A stretch of DNA of 64,000 nt from Muraenolepis orangiensis (GCA_027704905.1 CM051002.1:16034975-16098974); one strand, 5' to 3'; positions 10,748 to 22,859 are shown, counted from the first letter of the stretch. Notes: generated by a model not told the origin, from the sequence alone. Translations and numbers: made by a program.

Positions 10748-11425
10748 GATCCTGTTGGGGGTCGGTGGAGTGGGGGGGTTGATCCTGTTGGGGGTGGGGG
10801 GGGGGGGGGGTTGATCCTGTTGGGGGTCGGTGGAGTGGGGGGGTTGATCCTGTTGGGGGTGGGGGGGGGGGGGGGGGGGGGTTGATCCTGTTGGGGGTCG
10901 GTGGAGTGGGGGGGTTGATCCTGTTGGGGGTGGGGGGGGGGGGGGGGTTGATCCTGTTGGGGGTCGGTGGAGTGGGGGGGTTGATCCTGTTGGGGGTGGG
11001 TGGGGGGGGGGGGGGTTGATCCTGTTGGGGGTGGGGGGAGGGGGGGGGTTGATCCTGTTGGGGGTCGGTGGAGTGGGGGGGTTGATCCTGTTGGGGGTGG
11101 GGGGGGGGGGGGTTGATCCTGTTGGGGGTCGGTGGAGTGGGGGGTTGATCCTGTTGGGGGTGGGGGGGGGGGGGGTTGATCCTGTTGGGGGTGGGGGGGG
11201 GGGGGGGTTGATCCTGTTGGGGGTCGGTGGAGTGGGGGGGTTGATCCTGTTGGGGGTGGGGGGGTGGGGGGGTTGATCCTGGTGGGGGTGGGGGGGGGGT
11301 TATCTTGGGTGCGGGTGGGGGGGGGGGGGGTTGATCCTGTTGGGGGTGGGGGGGGGGGGGGAGGTTATCTTGGGTGCGGGTGGGGGGGGGGGGGTTGATC
11401 TTGTTGGGGGTAGGGTGGGGTTGAT
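10748..11425. repeat. G-run minisatellite (VNTR)
   Basis: About 20 units built on TTGATCCTGTTGGGGGT, followed either by CGGTGGAGTGGGGGG or by a run of 10-20 G. Two unit types alternate in the left half, so a two-unit register of roughly 70-75 bases is present. Every unit has several runs of four or more G on the + strand, giving very high G-quadruplex potential. The 303-residue Pro-rich open frame opposite is a by-product. It lies in the intron between two ptprt-like exons. Confidence 0.95.
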
Positions 11426-11826
11426 CTTGGACGCTTCTGTTTATTGGTGAAAACAAACCATGGATAACAAGCGCTAGTGAGCAGTAAACAAGTGTCTATA
11501 AATGTTAAGACCCAACGAGACCCGCGAGCCAAATGTGCCAGAGAACCCAGAAGAAGAGACTCAGGACAACCAAAACAACGGATAATGTCTTTACTGAAAA
11601 ATAGCCGCAAACTCAAAAACACAACGGTGGTCAAGCCCGGACGGCGGTCTTCGTCAGGATGGTTCTTGGTAAGGTGCACAATGGTCAAGCCCCGATGTCG
11701 GTCTTCGACAGCCTTAAGTAGGGTAGATCCTAGGTGTTCATTGGCCTCAGCTGGCCTGATTAAGATGGGAAACACCTGGGATCACTTAGAGCGGGGGCAC
11801 AACAATAAAGGCTTCAAATAAACACA
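11426..11826. other. Unassigned stretch, possibly an LTR-like fragment
   Basis: No coding frame of note. CACAATAAAGGC near 11800 is polyadenylation-like. Paired phrases (GTGGTCAAGCCC and ATGGTCAAGCCC, CGGTCTTCG twice) suggest an internal duplication. Confidence 0.35.
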
Positions 11827-14145
11827 TGTTCCATTTCAGGGGCTGAAGCTGCTTCCGAAGGCTGCTTCAAAAACGTGTTAAATGGGACGGTCTAGTCTAC
11901 GGAGTACTTCCTGTATGCGTCACCAGCTGCGTCACGAAGTGCGGAGCCGCGGAAATAGTCCCAGAGGCTTTTGTTAAGAGAGGTTGAGACGAGGGAAATC
12001 AATTAATTGTTAAAAATGCCCCCAGGCGTAATTTGTTTTGTTTATTAGTCATTTTAATTGATGAACTTAAGGAACTGGAGCTTCACTGCCGGCGTCAACG
12101 TGTAATGTTATTTCGGCTAAGAGAGAACCATGGGCATTGGTTAATATTGGTAAAGTTATACTTCCTATTAATATATATATATATATATATATATGCCGAT
12201 TTATTTTGGCCAAAAAAAGGTTGTAAGTGGAATTTTATTCTTGCCTCCTTGCAAACCCAGCCGATGGACGATTAAAAATTAAAAAGTTCAAAATTATTCA
12301 AATGTTTATTGTATATAGTTGTAAATGTTATAGATTATTCAAATACAAATTCACATGTTGTTAATAGATAAATGCATGAAATAAACATATAACATGAAAA
12401 AACAATTAAACTTAATTTCTTCTAATTGATTCAAATTCATTTTATTTATTATTATTATATATATATATACTATTTACAATTCTTTCCAAAAGGGAAAACT
12501 CTTTCTGTCTTCCTCTGCTCTGCCTCTCGCTGTAATCTCATGTCCTCCCTCATCAGCTCTATAAACTCCTCATCTCTCCCTCTCTTCCTTCTTGCTGGCT
12601 CTGGCTCCTTTCCTCCTCCTTCTGGTCACCCACTGCTTGGCGCTGGTGTGTCCTCAGGGATGGAGGCAACCAGGACAGGGGGTGCAATGGAATGCCTCTG
12701 TCCCAACCCCTCATCCATTAGGACAAACCACGGCCAAGTTGCAGCAGTGTGTTTCCCACTCACACCTTCTCCTGACCCTGGACATTTGCAATCCTAAGGC
12801 AGAGGAAATCACTCATGGCAGTTAACAACATCAGCAAAAGTGCTTTTATTAACTTGCATGATTAAAACAAACAAATATCATTTCACTTTACATGTACATA
12901 CTTTGTATTTTTTTCTTAGGTTGTCCCATTTTGGCCTGCATGGGCTTTACAAACGCCAGCAGGTCCATTCTCTCCAGAATTGTCCTAATCACAAAAGGGA
13001 AGCACTTATCGATCATGTCAATACATGGATGGAAACTGAGAAGATTGGAGAAGGTGAGCAGGCGGAGCAGGAGACATGGGCTATTGTTGCCTTACCTCCA
13101 GGCCACACTCGATGAGAATTTTTGCCCCTCACTTTCCCCCCTTTGTCTAATGAACTTTGTGCTGTGGCTCGTGGCTCCTTGCTCCCTAAAACAAAACTAA
13201 CTGTTAAAAGTTCACCAAGCAAAAGCAGCTTCAGTAGCAAAATATGAGTTAGCCGTGTAATCAATCCCTACGTGTGTAACTGTACTGGACTTGTGATATT
13301 CTTAATGAACTGTCTGGAAACAAAGAAAGGCTCACAACCTTTTCAAAATGTTTTCATCTTGGTCCATTTATGTCTGTATTACGAAGTATTATGAAGTAGA
13401 TTATCTATTAAATCAACACAATCTCGGCAAGATATAAGGCAACCTCATAATAACCCTAATAACATTAAGGCCTGTAGAAACGTGTTGACTCAGGGCAGTA
13501 AAGTATTCAAAGTATTACTATTTAACAGAAATGTGAGGTTTTAATGTATTGTTCTAATCACTTATATTGTAAGCTATTAGAGTGAAATGAAACCCAATAC
13601 TTACATTTAAAAGCCACTTCTCTGGCGGCTTCAGTTTGCGATGCCATTGCAAATGAGTCTTCTTCCTCTTCCATCTTTATCTTCCTCCTATAGGTTTGTG
13701 GCGGCCTGGGAGACCAGCTGGCCCGCCCCAGCACTTCCCATATGCGGCTCCCGACATCTCTGAAATCGCCGTAGCATATTTCTAAACAGGCTTTATTTGG
13801 ATAAACTGACAACATATGTATAATCTACATAGGTACATTGTCGCGTAATAAAATAATAAAACTTAATAAAGTGACTTAATTACAGTCCTACAGTGAAATC
13901 TAAAACAGCTTTTAGCCGGGCTCAAATTCTGTACTGGTTGGTGCGAAATGCATTCTGGGATATGCTGGGCCAGAAGTGTGCAGAAGTCTGCATCGATGCA
14001 CACTTCAATCTGGGGGAAATAAGGCTGCATTTGAGGGCTGCATTTGAAGGAGCCTACGGAATGGGGCTCAGCCTCGACGCGGCTGCTGTGACATAACCGG
14101 TCTTCAAATGCGCCCCTAAAAGGATGAAGCCCCTGAAATGGAACA
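11827..14145. mobile_element. DNA transposon with 18-base terminal inverted repeat
   Basis: The left end TGTTCCATTTCAGGGGCT (11827-11844) is exactly inverted at 14128-14145. The 2.3 kb between holds AT-rich sequence, an (AT)n tract at about 12169-12194 and the remains of a minus-strand Myb/SANT-type gene. I see no transposase. PIF/Harbinger elements carry a Myb/SANT-like accessory gene, so a non-autonomous or decayed Harbinger-like element is the best guess; hAT is possible. No target-site duplication could be fixed. Confidence 0.65.
12476..12750 (-). pseudogene. Myb/SANT-type accessory protein remnant
   Basis: The minus strand reads ATWPWFVLMDEGLGQRHS, IAPPVLVASIPEDTPAPS, an in-frame TGA, then a basic stretch and DEEFIELMREDMRLQREA with a stop soon after. 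This is the C-terminal part of the Myb/SANT-like proteins carried by Harbinger-type elements: a short linker, an acidic/basic region and a terminal coiled coil. The stop between the two parts and the lack of a clear N-terminal SANT domain make it a pseudogene. The assignment is from memory of the family pattern. Confidence 0.5.
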
Positions 14146-14818
<673 letters not shown>

Positions 14819-14834
14819 GTGTGGGGTCAGTTGT

Positions 14835-14985
14835 CATAAGGAGGAACATGGTGGTCTAATCAATACGTGATGAATAGCTTGTTTTTTTCCCCCTCCCCTC
14901 TTCCTCCTGAAGGTTACAGGGGGATGGTCTTTAATACACACTTCTTGTCCGATTAGCCTCCGCCCTGGAAACAACATACACTTTT
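14835..14985 (+). repeat. Duplicated block X, copy 1
   Basis: ATAAGGAGGAACATG..GGTCTAATCAATACGTGATG and GAAGGTTACAGGGGGATGGT recur at 19356-19490 in the same orientation. Function unknown; probably a dispersed repeat. Confidence 0.7.
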
Positions 14986-15388
14986 ATAAAATGCATTATA
15001 ATATATATTAAAAGTGGGAAACGGCAAATATCAAATATTTATATTCCCTGCTGTGCTGTTCTGAATACAAATGGGGACATTTGTTCATACATTAAAAGTT
15101 TATGTTATTAGTCATCCGTTTTAAACGTTTTGAAATATGTTATTTACTATGACGAAATACAGTTTTAAATCGGCTAAATTTGCTGAACGAAATGTTCCAG
15201 GATAATTTGGGCGTGGCAGTAATATGGTAGAGGCAGTTTGATGGACATCTGCTTAGTCTATATTATATATATATAATTTCATTATTTTTACATATCATTT
15301 TTACATGCACATGCACAAAGCGGCCTGCCTATTTATGGCATCGACAAAGTGGTTCTGAATGTTTCAAAACCCCCAGGAAAGAGACTTG
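14986..15388. other. Unassigned AT-rich stretch
   Basis: No gene, RNA gene or repeat recognised. Confidence 0.4.
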
Positions 15389-15475
15389 CATCATAACAAC
15401 TGACCTCTGCTAGCTCACTAATGGCCCTCTTTGTTTGGACACCAGGGCTTAACTTGTTAAAAGTGTTGCTCATGA
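15389..15475 (+). repeat. Duplicated block Y, copy 1
   Basis: CTGACCTCTGCTAGCTCACT and ACACCAGGGCTTAACTTGTT recur at 18290-18390 with about 15 extra bases. Function unknown. Confidence 0.7.
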
Positions 15476-15962
15476 CACTATTGTTCCCGAAATGCTTTTA
15501 TGTAGCTGGGAAGTTAACTAGTTCACTAGTCCTGGTACATAAAGGGGGCAAACCAATAATTATCATTATGAGTGACCTTTAGTTGATCCAACGGCGACGC
15601 CTGTGGGAAAATGGTCTGTTGAGCTGGTTATTTATTTAGTGTGGGACCGGGACAAGTGGGATAATGTTTGTGATTGGCGCCATTGGTCCATTAGGTGTGA
15701 GGTCACTCCCAATCATAGATAACATCCCGCCTTAATAACATCCAGTAACAGATATAGGCTATTTTTTATTTTTATATATGCGTGTAGCTACAGATTGACT
15801 GGTTGAACATTAGATCACTTTGACTATGCCCACTGGATACCAACAACGCTAATACAAACCTAAACGGAAGCAAATGACCGTGACCGGGGACTTTATAGAA
15901 ACCAGTAAACTATATATTTATTTATTTAATTACAAAATGTTTTATTCTCCTCCCTCCACTAG
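15476..15962. other. Intron-like stretch before the D2 exon
   Basis: No exon or repeat recognised until the pyrimidine-rich acceptor tract at about 15945-15962. Confidence 0.4.
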
Positions 15963-16121
15963 CCTCAAGATGGCTACCGCCTGGTCCAGCACTTTCAGTT
16001 CATCGGCTGGCCGGCCTACAGGGACACGCCCCTTTCCAAGAGATCTATCCTCCAATTGGTCAGGAGGCTGTCCAAGTGGCAGGAACAGTACGATGGAGGG
16101 GATGGACGAACGGTCGTTCAC
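15963..16121 (+). CDS. ptprt: ptprt-like exon, second phosphatase domain
   Basis: After acceptor CTCCTCCCTCCACTAG the frame reads PQDGYRLVQHFQFIGWPAYR, DTPLSKRSILQLVRRLSK, WQEQYDGGDGRTVVH. This is the D2 WPD-loop-equivalent region that leads to the (pseudo)catalytic HC motif of type IIB phosphatases. QDGYR, GWPAYRDTP, VRRL-KWQEQYDG are PTPRT-like. Frame and residues are well kept. The last three codons before the usual donor (C-L) are not there: after CAC comes ACATATGACC, with no GT donor. The following exon with the D2 signature (NGGGRSGTFC) is not found in the window. The exon is therefore open but cut at its 3' edge, or the assembly is. Confidence 0.8.
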
Positions 16122-16393
16122 ACATATGACCATTTATTTCAATATATATGTTATATATGCATCTATTCGTATATATTCCTATGTTATATTACATCAATGT
16201 GTGAATGAACGTGTGCCCTCCTGAAAAGCAAAGTATTAAGGAGAAACCTTGGGTCCCCCACAAAGACAGAGAACTTTCCTCCAGTGAGCCTACAGAGACA
16301 AATGGGCTGTTTTCCCAGCTGCGTGTGTGTGTTGGTCCCTGGAGAAATGAAATGAGATACACTTAATAATGATATAGTACCACTATGCTCTAT

Positions 16394-16500
16394 GAAGAGA
16401 ACGCACACGCAACACACACACACACACACGTATGTGGATGCACACACGTGGAATACACACACACACACACACGCACACAAGGAACACACATACACACACC
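16394..16500. repeat. Interrupted (CA)n microsatellite
   Basis: Three CA runs with AAGGAA and GTGGAT interruptions. Confidence 0.9.
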
Positions 16501-16566
16501 TGTGAGATGATGCATTTGCCGCGGGGTGTGGTACATAGCGTCTATGCATCATCTATCGCTGCTGGT

Positions 16567-16650
<84 letters not shown>
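16567..16650. repeat. (CA)n microsatellite
   Basis: About 40 CA units. Confidence 0.95.
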
Positions 16651-16804
16651 TGCCTTCAACATTACCCTCTCTGTACCTCACAGGTAACAACCCATGCCCT
16701 GTTGGTTGATGGAATCCCAGGTTCCCCACACAAACTGCTACACACACACATATCACACACATATATGCATATATGTTATTGGATTTCTGTGCTAGTCATG
16801 AATT

Positions 16805-17785
16805 GGCCATAACAAAAACCATGTTCAAACATAAGGATGCTAATAAGTGTACATGGTACCAGAGTACCTTAGGCCGAAGGTCAATGATTGATTTTGTTAT
16901 CGTGTCATCTGACCTGAGGCCGCATGTTTTGGATACTCGGGTGAAGTGAGGGGCAGAGCTGTCAACCGATCACCATCTGGTGGTGAGTTGGGTAAGATGG
17001 CGGGGGAAGCCTCTGGACAGACCTGGTAAGCCTAAACGTGTAGTGCGGGTGAACTGGGAACGTCGGGTGGATGCCCCTGTCCGGGAGACTTTTTTCTGGC
17101 ATCTTTGTGGAGGCTGGGGACATTGAACCAGAGGGGTCATTGTTCAAAGCTTCTATTGCTGAAACTGCGGTTGAGAGCTGTAGCCTCAAGATCATTTGTG
17201 CCTCAAGGGGCGGCAACCCTCAGACTTCGTGGTGGACACAGGTTGCCGTCCAACTGAAGAAGGAGGCCTTCCAGGCTATGTTAGCCCGTGCCTGAGGAGT
17301 GGCAAATAGGGGTGGTGGTGGCGGTGTGCCAATCACAGGGGTATCACAATACTCAGCCTCCCTGGGAAAGTCTACTCAAAGGTGCTGGAAAGGAGGGTTT
17401 GGCCGATAGTCAAACCTCAGATTGAAGAGGAACAATGCGGATTCCGCCCTGGTCGTGGAACAACGGACCAGCTTTTCACTCTTGAAAGGATCCTTGAGGG
17501 GGCTTGGGAGATATGTGTTTTGTAGATTTGGAGAAGGCATATGATCGGGTCTCCCGGGAAATACTGTGGGGTGTGCTGCAGGAGTATGGGGTGCAGGGGT
17601 CACTACTGAGGGCCATCCGTGGGTCGTGATTACAGCGCCACGCTGGCCTGGGAACGTCTCGGGTTCCCCCAGTCAGAGCTAGTTGATGTTGCCAGGGAGA
17701 GGGAAGTTTGGAGTCCCCTGCTGAAGCTGCTACCTCCACAACCCGACCACGGATAAGCGGTAGACGATGGTTAGATGGATGAACT
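16805..17785 (+). mobile_element. Decayed non-LTR retrotransposon (endonuclease-RT type)
   Basis: Pieces of one ORF2-like protein in several frames: endonuclease end (SMIDFVIVSSDLRPHVLDTR, then STDHHLVVSW), a linker, and reverse transcriptase (VYSKVLERRVWPIVKPQIEE, EQCGFRPGRGTTDQL, then DLEKAYDRVSREILWGVL). The 3' tail has GCGGTAGACGATGGTTAGAT followed by GGATG, as in the long-lived fish LINEs often mis-annotated as craniofacial development protein 2-like. Internal deletions remove most of the palm domain, including the catalytic YADD region. Non-functional. Confidence 0.75.
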
Positions 17786-18039
17786 TCACTGGTGCTTATC
17801 CAATCAGCTTCCTGTGTCAGAGCTCATTGAACCAATCAGAATTGGTATAAATTTGTTTCCTTTGGGTCCGAAACTGCAGAAACTACACTGAACCAGGGCA
17901 GCTAGAGGAACATAGGCAGGTGTGGCATAAGCAGCCAGTGTTGCAAACGCATTCAAATGTTGCGGTACTGCAATAGTGTTGTAGTGTGGTACGCTTGGAC
18001 AGCGATACGTGTCCCTCCTCGTTCCACACTGTATACTAT

Positions 18040-18296
18040 GCATACTTTATCTAGGCTGCAGTGTTGTTGTCTGGTTTGCAGTGTTGTGTTTGGGCTGCAG
18101 TGTTGTCATCTGGTTTGCGGTATGTGTTGGGCTGCAGTGTTGTCATCTGGTTGCGGTGTGTATTTTGGCTGCAGTGTTGACATCTGGTTTGCGGTGTTGT
18201 GTTTGGGCTGCAGTGTTGTCGTCTGGTTTGCGGTGTTGTGTTTGGGCTGCAGTGTTGTCGTCTGGTTTGCGGTGTTGTGTTTGGGCTGCATCATAA
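18040..18296. repeat. Minisatellite of about 35-40 bases
   Basis: Six or seven copies of a unit containing GGGCTGCAGTGTTGTCGTCT and GGTTTGCGGTGTTGTGTTT. The last three copies are almost identical; the first ones are degenerate and one is shortened. Confidence 0.9.
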
Positions 18297-18395
18297 TAAC
18301 TGACCTCTGCTAGCTCACTAATGGCCCTGTTTGTTTCGACATCAGACTTGACACCAGGGCTTAACTTATTTACCCAAACGCTGCTCTCAAATCAA
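18290..18395 (+). repeat. Duplicated block Y, copy 2
   Basis: Same block as 15389-15475, same orientation, directly after the minisatellite. Confidence 0.7.
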
Positions 18396-18438
18396 TGCTC
18401 TAAGACTGTGGCATCTTATAGAGATGCAACAAACAAGC

Positions 18439-18456
18439 CGTCTCTCTCTCTGTCTG

Positions 18457-18534
<78 letters not shown>

Positions 18535-18570
18535 CTCTCTCCATTCTCCACTCTCTTCTCTCCTCTCTCT
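18439..18570. repeat. Imperfect (TC)n microsatellite
   Basis: CT-rich tract with CTCC interruptions. A shorter CT tract follows at about 18798-18831. Confidence 0.9.
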
Positions 18571-18799
18571 CCCGGCTCTACCAGCTCATCAGATCATTGC
18601 TGTGAGGTCATCGATCTATACGGCTGAACTCACCTCTGAGTAGAATATCACTGGACTGGAAAGATACCGGATTGCATAAAGATTTTAAATAAATAAATCA
18701 TGACTTTTTAAAGTTCAGTGAGCAGCTCGAGTTCAATCGGCAAGACGACTTCACTTCCCCTCCACACACAGGTGCTCCGTGCCTCCTTGTCATAGTCTC

Positions 18800-18831
<32 letters not shown>

Positions 18832-19355
18832 AGGTGTCAGGTGGCTCTCACAGAGAGGTTGTGAGTTTTGGAGATGGTAGCGTCCCAGCACTTCAAGACA
18901 AGAGGATGAAGATGGTTATTTACCGGGAAAAAGTCCTCTAAGTAAAGGCATTTATGTCTGGGAAAATATGTGTGATTTGTATATGAATCTGCAAACACAA
19001 GGAATCGACTCCTTCTCTAACAAATACAGACAGGGCGGCTCTGGCGGGAATAATCTGATTGGATAGTAAACTTTGAATGGGTGTTTACATGTGTATAAAA
19101 AAAAGTACAGATAAGATAATCTCAAGATGATCATACACCTTTTATCGGAGAATACATTTTGTTTCCAACTGTTCCAAACATTACTCTACTTTGGTTCAAA
19201 CTGCTGTCTTGTCCGGGGGTAATGTAATCCTCTGTGTGGCTCAAAGCAGTTCAATTGTTAGCGATAGGGACATGCTCCATGTGCTCCAAGCTAGAGGCCG
19301 CTCCCAAAGATGTTCAGTCCCCCGTATCAATTTCAGAGACTTCGTAATGCCAGAG
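18832..19355. other. Unassigned stretch
   Basis: No exon, RNA gene or mobile element recognised. Confidence 0.4.
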
Positions 19356-19490
19356 ATAAGGAGGAACATGATGGTCTAATCAATACGTGATGAGAATAGC
19401 TTCCTCCTTCCTCCTGAAGGTTACAGGGGGATGGTCTTTAATACACACTTCTTATTTGATTAGCCTCTGCACTGGAAATGACTACACACA
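19356..19490 (+). repeat. Duplicated block X, copy 2
   Basis: Same block as 14835-14985 with small indels in the CT-rich middle. Confidence 0.7.
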
Positions 19491-20221
19491 GACAGGGGCC
19501 ACTATACAATACAGGGGCCACTATGCAGTAAAGTGGCAAATAACTAACTAATAAAACCATGGTAACTTTTCTGTTTAGATGCTTCCCCTAACCGTAACCC
19601 TAAAACCTAATCCTTAAACATAACCATATCTCAACTAATACCCAAATTTAACATATCTAACAAAATACCTAAACATAACCATCTCCACCCTAACACCTCT
19701 ACACAACAAACCATCGCTAACCTAATACCCAAACTAAACCATATCTAACCTAATACCTAAACTAACCATCTCTAACCCAATACCTAAACTAACCATATCT
19801 TACCAAATACAAAAACTTAAACATCTCTAACCCAATACCTTAACTAACTATTTCTTACATAATACCTAAACTAACCATCTCTAACCAAATACCTAACCAT
19901 AACCATCTCTAACTTAATACCTAACCATAACCATCTCTAACCTAATACCAACACATAGCTATATTTAACGTAATACCTAAACTAACCATCTCTAACCGAA
20001 TACCTAAACATAACCATTTATATCCAAATACCTAAACATAATCATCTCTAACCTAATATCTAAACAAACCATCGCTAACCTTTCACCTAAACTAACTGTC
20101 TCAAACCTAACACCTAAACAAACCATCTCTAACCAAACACCTAAACAAACCATCTCTAACCCAATACCTAAACTAACCATATCTAACCTAATAATTAAGC
20201 TAACCATCTATAACCTAATAC

Positions 20222-20830
20222 TAGGGCTGCCCCCGATTAGTCGACCAATGATTAATTGACCAAAGAGTCATTCGTCGATCAAGTTTTCATTGGTCGTTAA
20301 TCGCAGGAAAAAACAAAACAAAACAAAACAAACGCGTGACAGAGGACACGTGACAGAGGACACGTGACAGAGGACGCGTGACAGAGGACGCGTGACAGAG
20401 GACGCGTGAGGACAGAGGACCGTGACAGAGGACGCGTGACAGAGGACAGAGGATTTGTTTGTTTATATAATCTATATTTATTTGACATTGTTAAAAGAAA
20501 CGAAAAATATAGTTTAACTTTAAGTTTTTTAACAAAAGACAGTTTGCTTTATAAAGTTACTGTGTTGGTTTTAAAAGTTCATAAGTTGTGTGATGTTGAT
20601 GTTATATGCTGTGTTGTGTTGAAATAAATTAACAAAATGTTCAGACAGTCTCCTTGTTGATCTTGTTGAAAATACAGAATCATAATTGAATTACTTGCCG
20701 GTGTCGTTAAACAGGCGACTCGTTTCATGAGCCACATTAGTGCGCATGCGCACCATTAGTCGACCATTCGTCGATTAATGTCCTTCGACCATTGGTCAAC
20801 CAGGAAAATCTTTGGTCAAGGGCAGCCCTA
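20222..20830. mobile_element. hAT-type MITE, 609 bp
   Basis: Left end TAGGGCTGCCC and right end GGGCAGCCCTA are inverted repeats. Further inside, GATTAGTCGACCAATGATTA and the reverse of CGACCATTCGTCGATTAATG also match imperfectly. The 8 bases CCTAATAC lie on both sides (20214-20221 and 20831-20838), the target-site length of hAT elements. That 8-mer is also a common phrase of the host minisatellite, so the duplication is supporting and not decisive. The interior holds a 14-base minisatellite (20334-20450, unit like CGTGACAGAGGACG). No transposase. Confidence 0.8.
20334..20450. repeat. 14-base minisatellite inside the hAT MITE
   Basis: About eight copies of CGTGACAGAGGAC plus A or G, with one partial unit near 20408. 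Confidence 0.9.
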
Positions 20831-21013
20831 CCTAATACCTAAACTAACCATCTCTAACCTAATACCCTAACAAACCATCTCTATACAAATACCTAAACTA
20901 AACCATCTATACATAATTCCTAAACAAACCATATATAACCTAATACCTAAACTAACCATTTCTAATCGAATACCTAAACTAACCATCTCTAACCTATTAC
21001 CCAAATGGGCTAT

Positions 21014-21050
21014 ACCTAGGGTAGCAGTATAGCTCAGAGGGTAGAGCCTC
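21014..21050 (+). other. tRNA-like 5' half (A-box)
   Basis: GGTAGCAGTATAGCTCAGAG followed by GGTAGAGCCTCC resembles the 5' arm and A-box of a tRNA or SINE head. No B-box follows; the sequence passes into A-rich bases and the LINE fragment. Treated as a SINE-head remnant, not a tRNA gene. Confidence 0.35.
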
Positions 21051-21066
21051 CTAGCAAAACATAAAA

Positions 21067-21882
21067 AATTAAAAATATTTGGGGGTCCACATCTCCGAGG
21101 ACCTCTCCTGGTCCCTCAATACAGTCTCACTGGTAAAGAAGGCTCACCAGCGTCTCTTCTTCCTGAGGAGACTGAGCAAAGATTCTGGTGAACTTTTACC
21201 GGTGTGCCATCGAAAGTATACTCACCAAATGCATCACAGTGTGGTATGGCAACTGTTTCCGACCGGAAAGCACTGCAGAGGGTGGTGAAAACCGCCAAAC
21301 GCATCTTTGGATTACCCCTCTCTGCAATAAACACTACCCACCACAAACGGTGTCTGAGGAAGGCACAAAAAATAGTGGAAGACCCCTTTTTTTTTGTCAT
21401 GGACTGTTAGCCCTCCTCCCCTCCAGGAGGCGCTATAGAAACCTTTCTTCAAACTCAAGCAGGCTAAGGAACAGTTTCTTCCCCTCAGCTGTCTTCTCTC
21501 TGAACTCTGTACCATGAAGACAGCCCCCCCCACCTGCTGATAATTGCTTTTCAAAACTTCATATCCCTGCTCACTACCTGCTGTATATACATTTATATAT
21601 ATTTATCCTGATTTTCTGAATTGCATACCCCTGATCACTACCTGTAATACTAATTTACCTGTATATATACCTATTATTATGCTTATATCCCACACATACT
21701 CTATAAGTAATCTTATAACTGTTTTTATACCTGGTAGACTGTCCTTTAGCAACTGTAAACTGTCAATTATATATGACCATGCACTTTACTGCAACATTTG
21801 CACTCTGGTTAGATGCTAAATTATTTTCACTGTACTGTACTTGTGCTGTACAATGACAATACATTTGAATCTAATCTAAACT
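21067..21882 (+). mobile_element. L2-type LINE 3' fragment
   Basis: Three frames together give the ORF2 C-terminus: GVHISEDLSWSLNTVSLVKK and AHQRLFFLRRL, then NFYRCAIESILTKCITVWYG, then KALQRVVKTAKRIFGLPLS, and RLRNSFFPSAVFSLNSVP. The AT-rich 3' UTR ends TGAATCTAATCTAA, the tail also seen at 24040 and (reversed) at 61968. At least two frameshifts make it non-functional. The 5' part is truncated. Confidence 0.8.
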
Positions 21883-22023
21883 AACCATCTCTAACCTTAC
21901 AACTTAAATGAACCATCTCTAACCAAATTCAGAATCTTGGCACGTCTAATGGCTTTTTTTATTGAGCCTTTGTGTGTTAAAATAGTAACATTATCAGCAT
22001 TTTCCCAGATTAATCTGTTAACA

Positions 22024-22440
22024 GGTAACACCCACCTACCCTCACCTTCACTACAGGTAACTCCCACCTACCCTCATCTTCACTACAGGTAACTCCCACC
22101 TACCTTCACTATAGGTAACTCCCTCCTACCTTCACTACAGAGAACACCCACCTACCCTCACCTTCACTACAGGTAACACCCACCTACTTTCACTACAGGT
22201 AACACCCACCTACTTTCACTACAGGTAACACTGACCTACCCTCACCTTCACTACAGGTAACACTCACCTACCCTCACCTTCACTACAGGTAAAATCCCAC
22301 CTACCTTCACTACAGGTAACACCCATCTACCTTCACTACAGGTAACACTGACCTACCCTCACCTTCACTACAGGTAACACCCACCTACCTTCACTACAGG
22401 TAACACTGACCTACCCTCACCTTTTCCCTGGGTATCACTC
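22024..22440. repeat. Minisatellite of about 20-33 bases
   Basis: Around fifteen units of CACTACAGGTAACACCCACC with or without TACCCTCACCTT. Long and short units alternate irregularly. Confidence 0.9.
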
Positions 22441-22445
22441 ACCTA

Positions 22446-22680
22446 TTGATAGCTGGCATTGCTCATGCCAGGAATCGTGAGTTCAAATCCCGTGTGGAAC
22501 ACTCACGGTTACATAGGCTGTATGCTGGGATGTATAGCATTTTCCTAAAAGGTGAAACTGAGACCAAATCAAAGTGTACAGTACATATAGGAACAGCAAT
22601 ATGTATTTTGTAACACCAATTATGACAATACGAAAACTCAAGAAACAATTTCACCCCAGAGCTCTGCATGGTAACGTCAC
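22446..22680 (+). mobile_element. Possible tRNA-derived SINE
   Basis: GAGTTCAAATCCCG near 22480 fits a B-box (GGTTCRANNCC type), and GATAGCTGGC about 35 bases upstream is a weak A-box. The body after it is unlike the two V-SINE-like copies. No tail repeat is clear. Confidence 0.35.
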
Positions 22681-22859
22681 ACTCTCATCATCAGCATAAT
22701 TGGCACATTACCTACAAGTGGATGAGCGAGTTTTGACACCCAAAAACACACATGACACACTGAGGGAGATCAATTATAGATCTATATTATAGTGGCCACA
22801 CTCTATAACTTGAAATAAAAAAATAAAAAATAAACATCCAACCACCAAAATACATTCTC

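Larger units (their letters stand above)
19580..21010. repeat. CCTAA-rich degenerate minisatellite, interrupted
   Basis: Irregular array of phrases like CTAACCTAATACCTAAACTAACCATCT, about 25-35 bases per unit, from about 19580 to 20221 and 20831 to 21010, with a short continuation at about 21880-21935. The phrases contain telomere-like CCTAAC/CCTAA but not in perfect (CCCTAA)n. A hAT MITE and an L2 fragment sit within it. Confidence 0.85.

Noticed and set aside
10545..11456. 303-residue Pro/Asn-rich open frame on the minus strand
   Set aside because: It follows the G-run minisatellite and its flanks; a repeat without stops gives this by chance.
21014..21050. tRNA gene
   Set aside because: Only an A-box-like 5' half is present; there is no anticodon arm, T arm or B-box.
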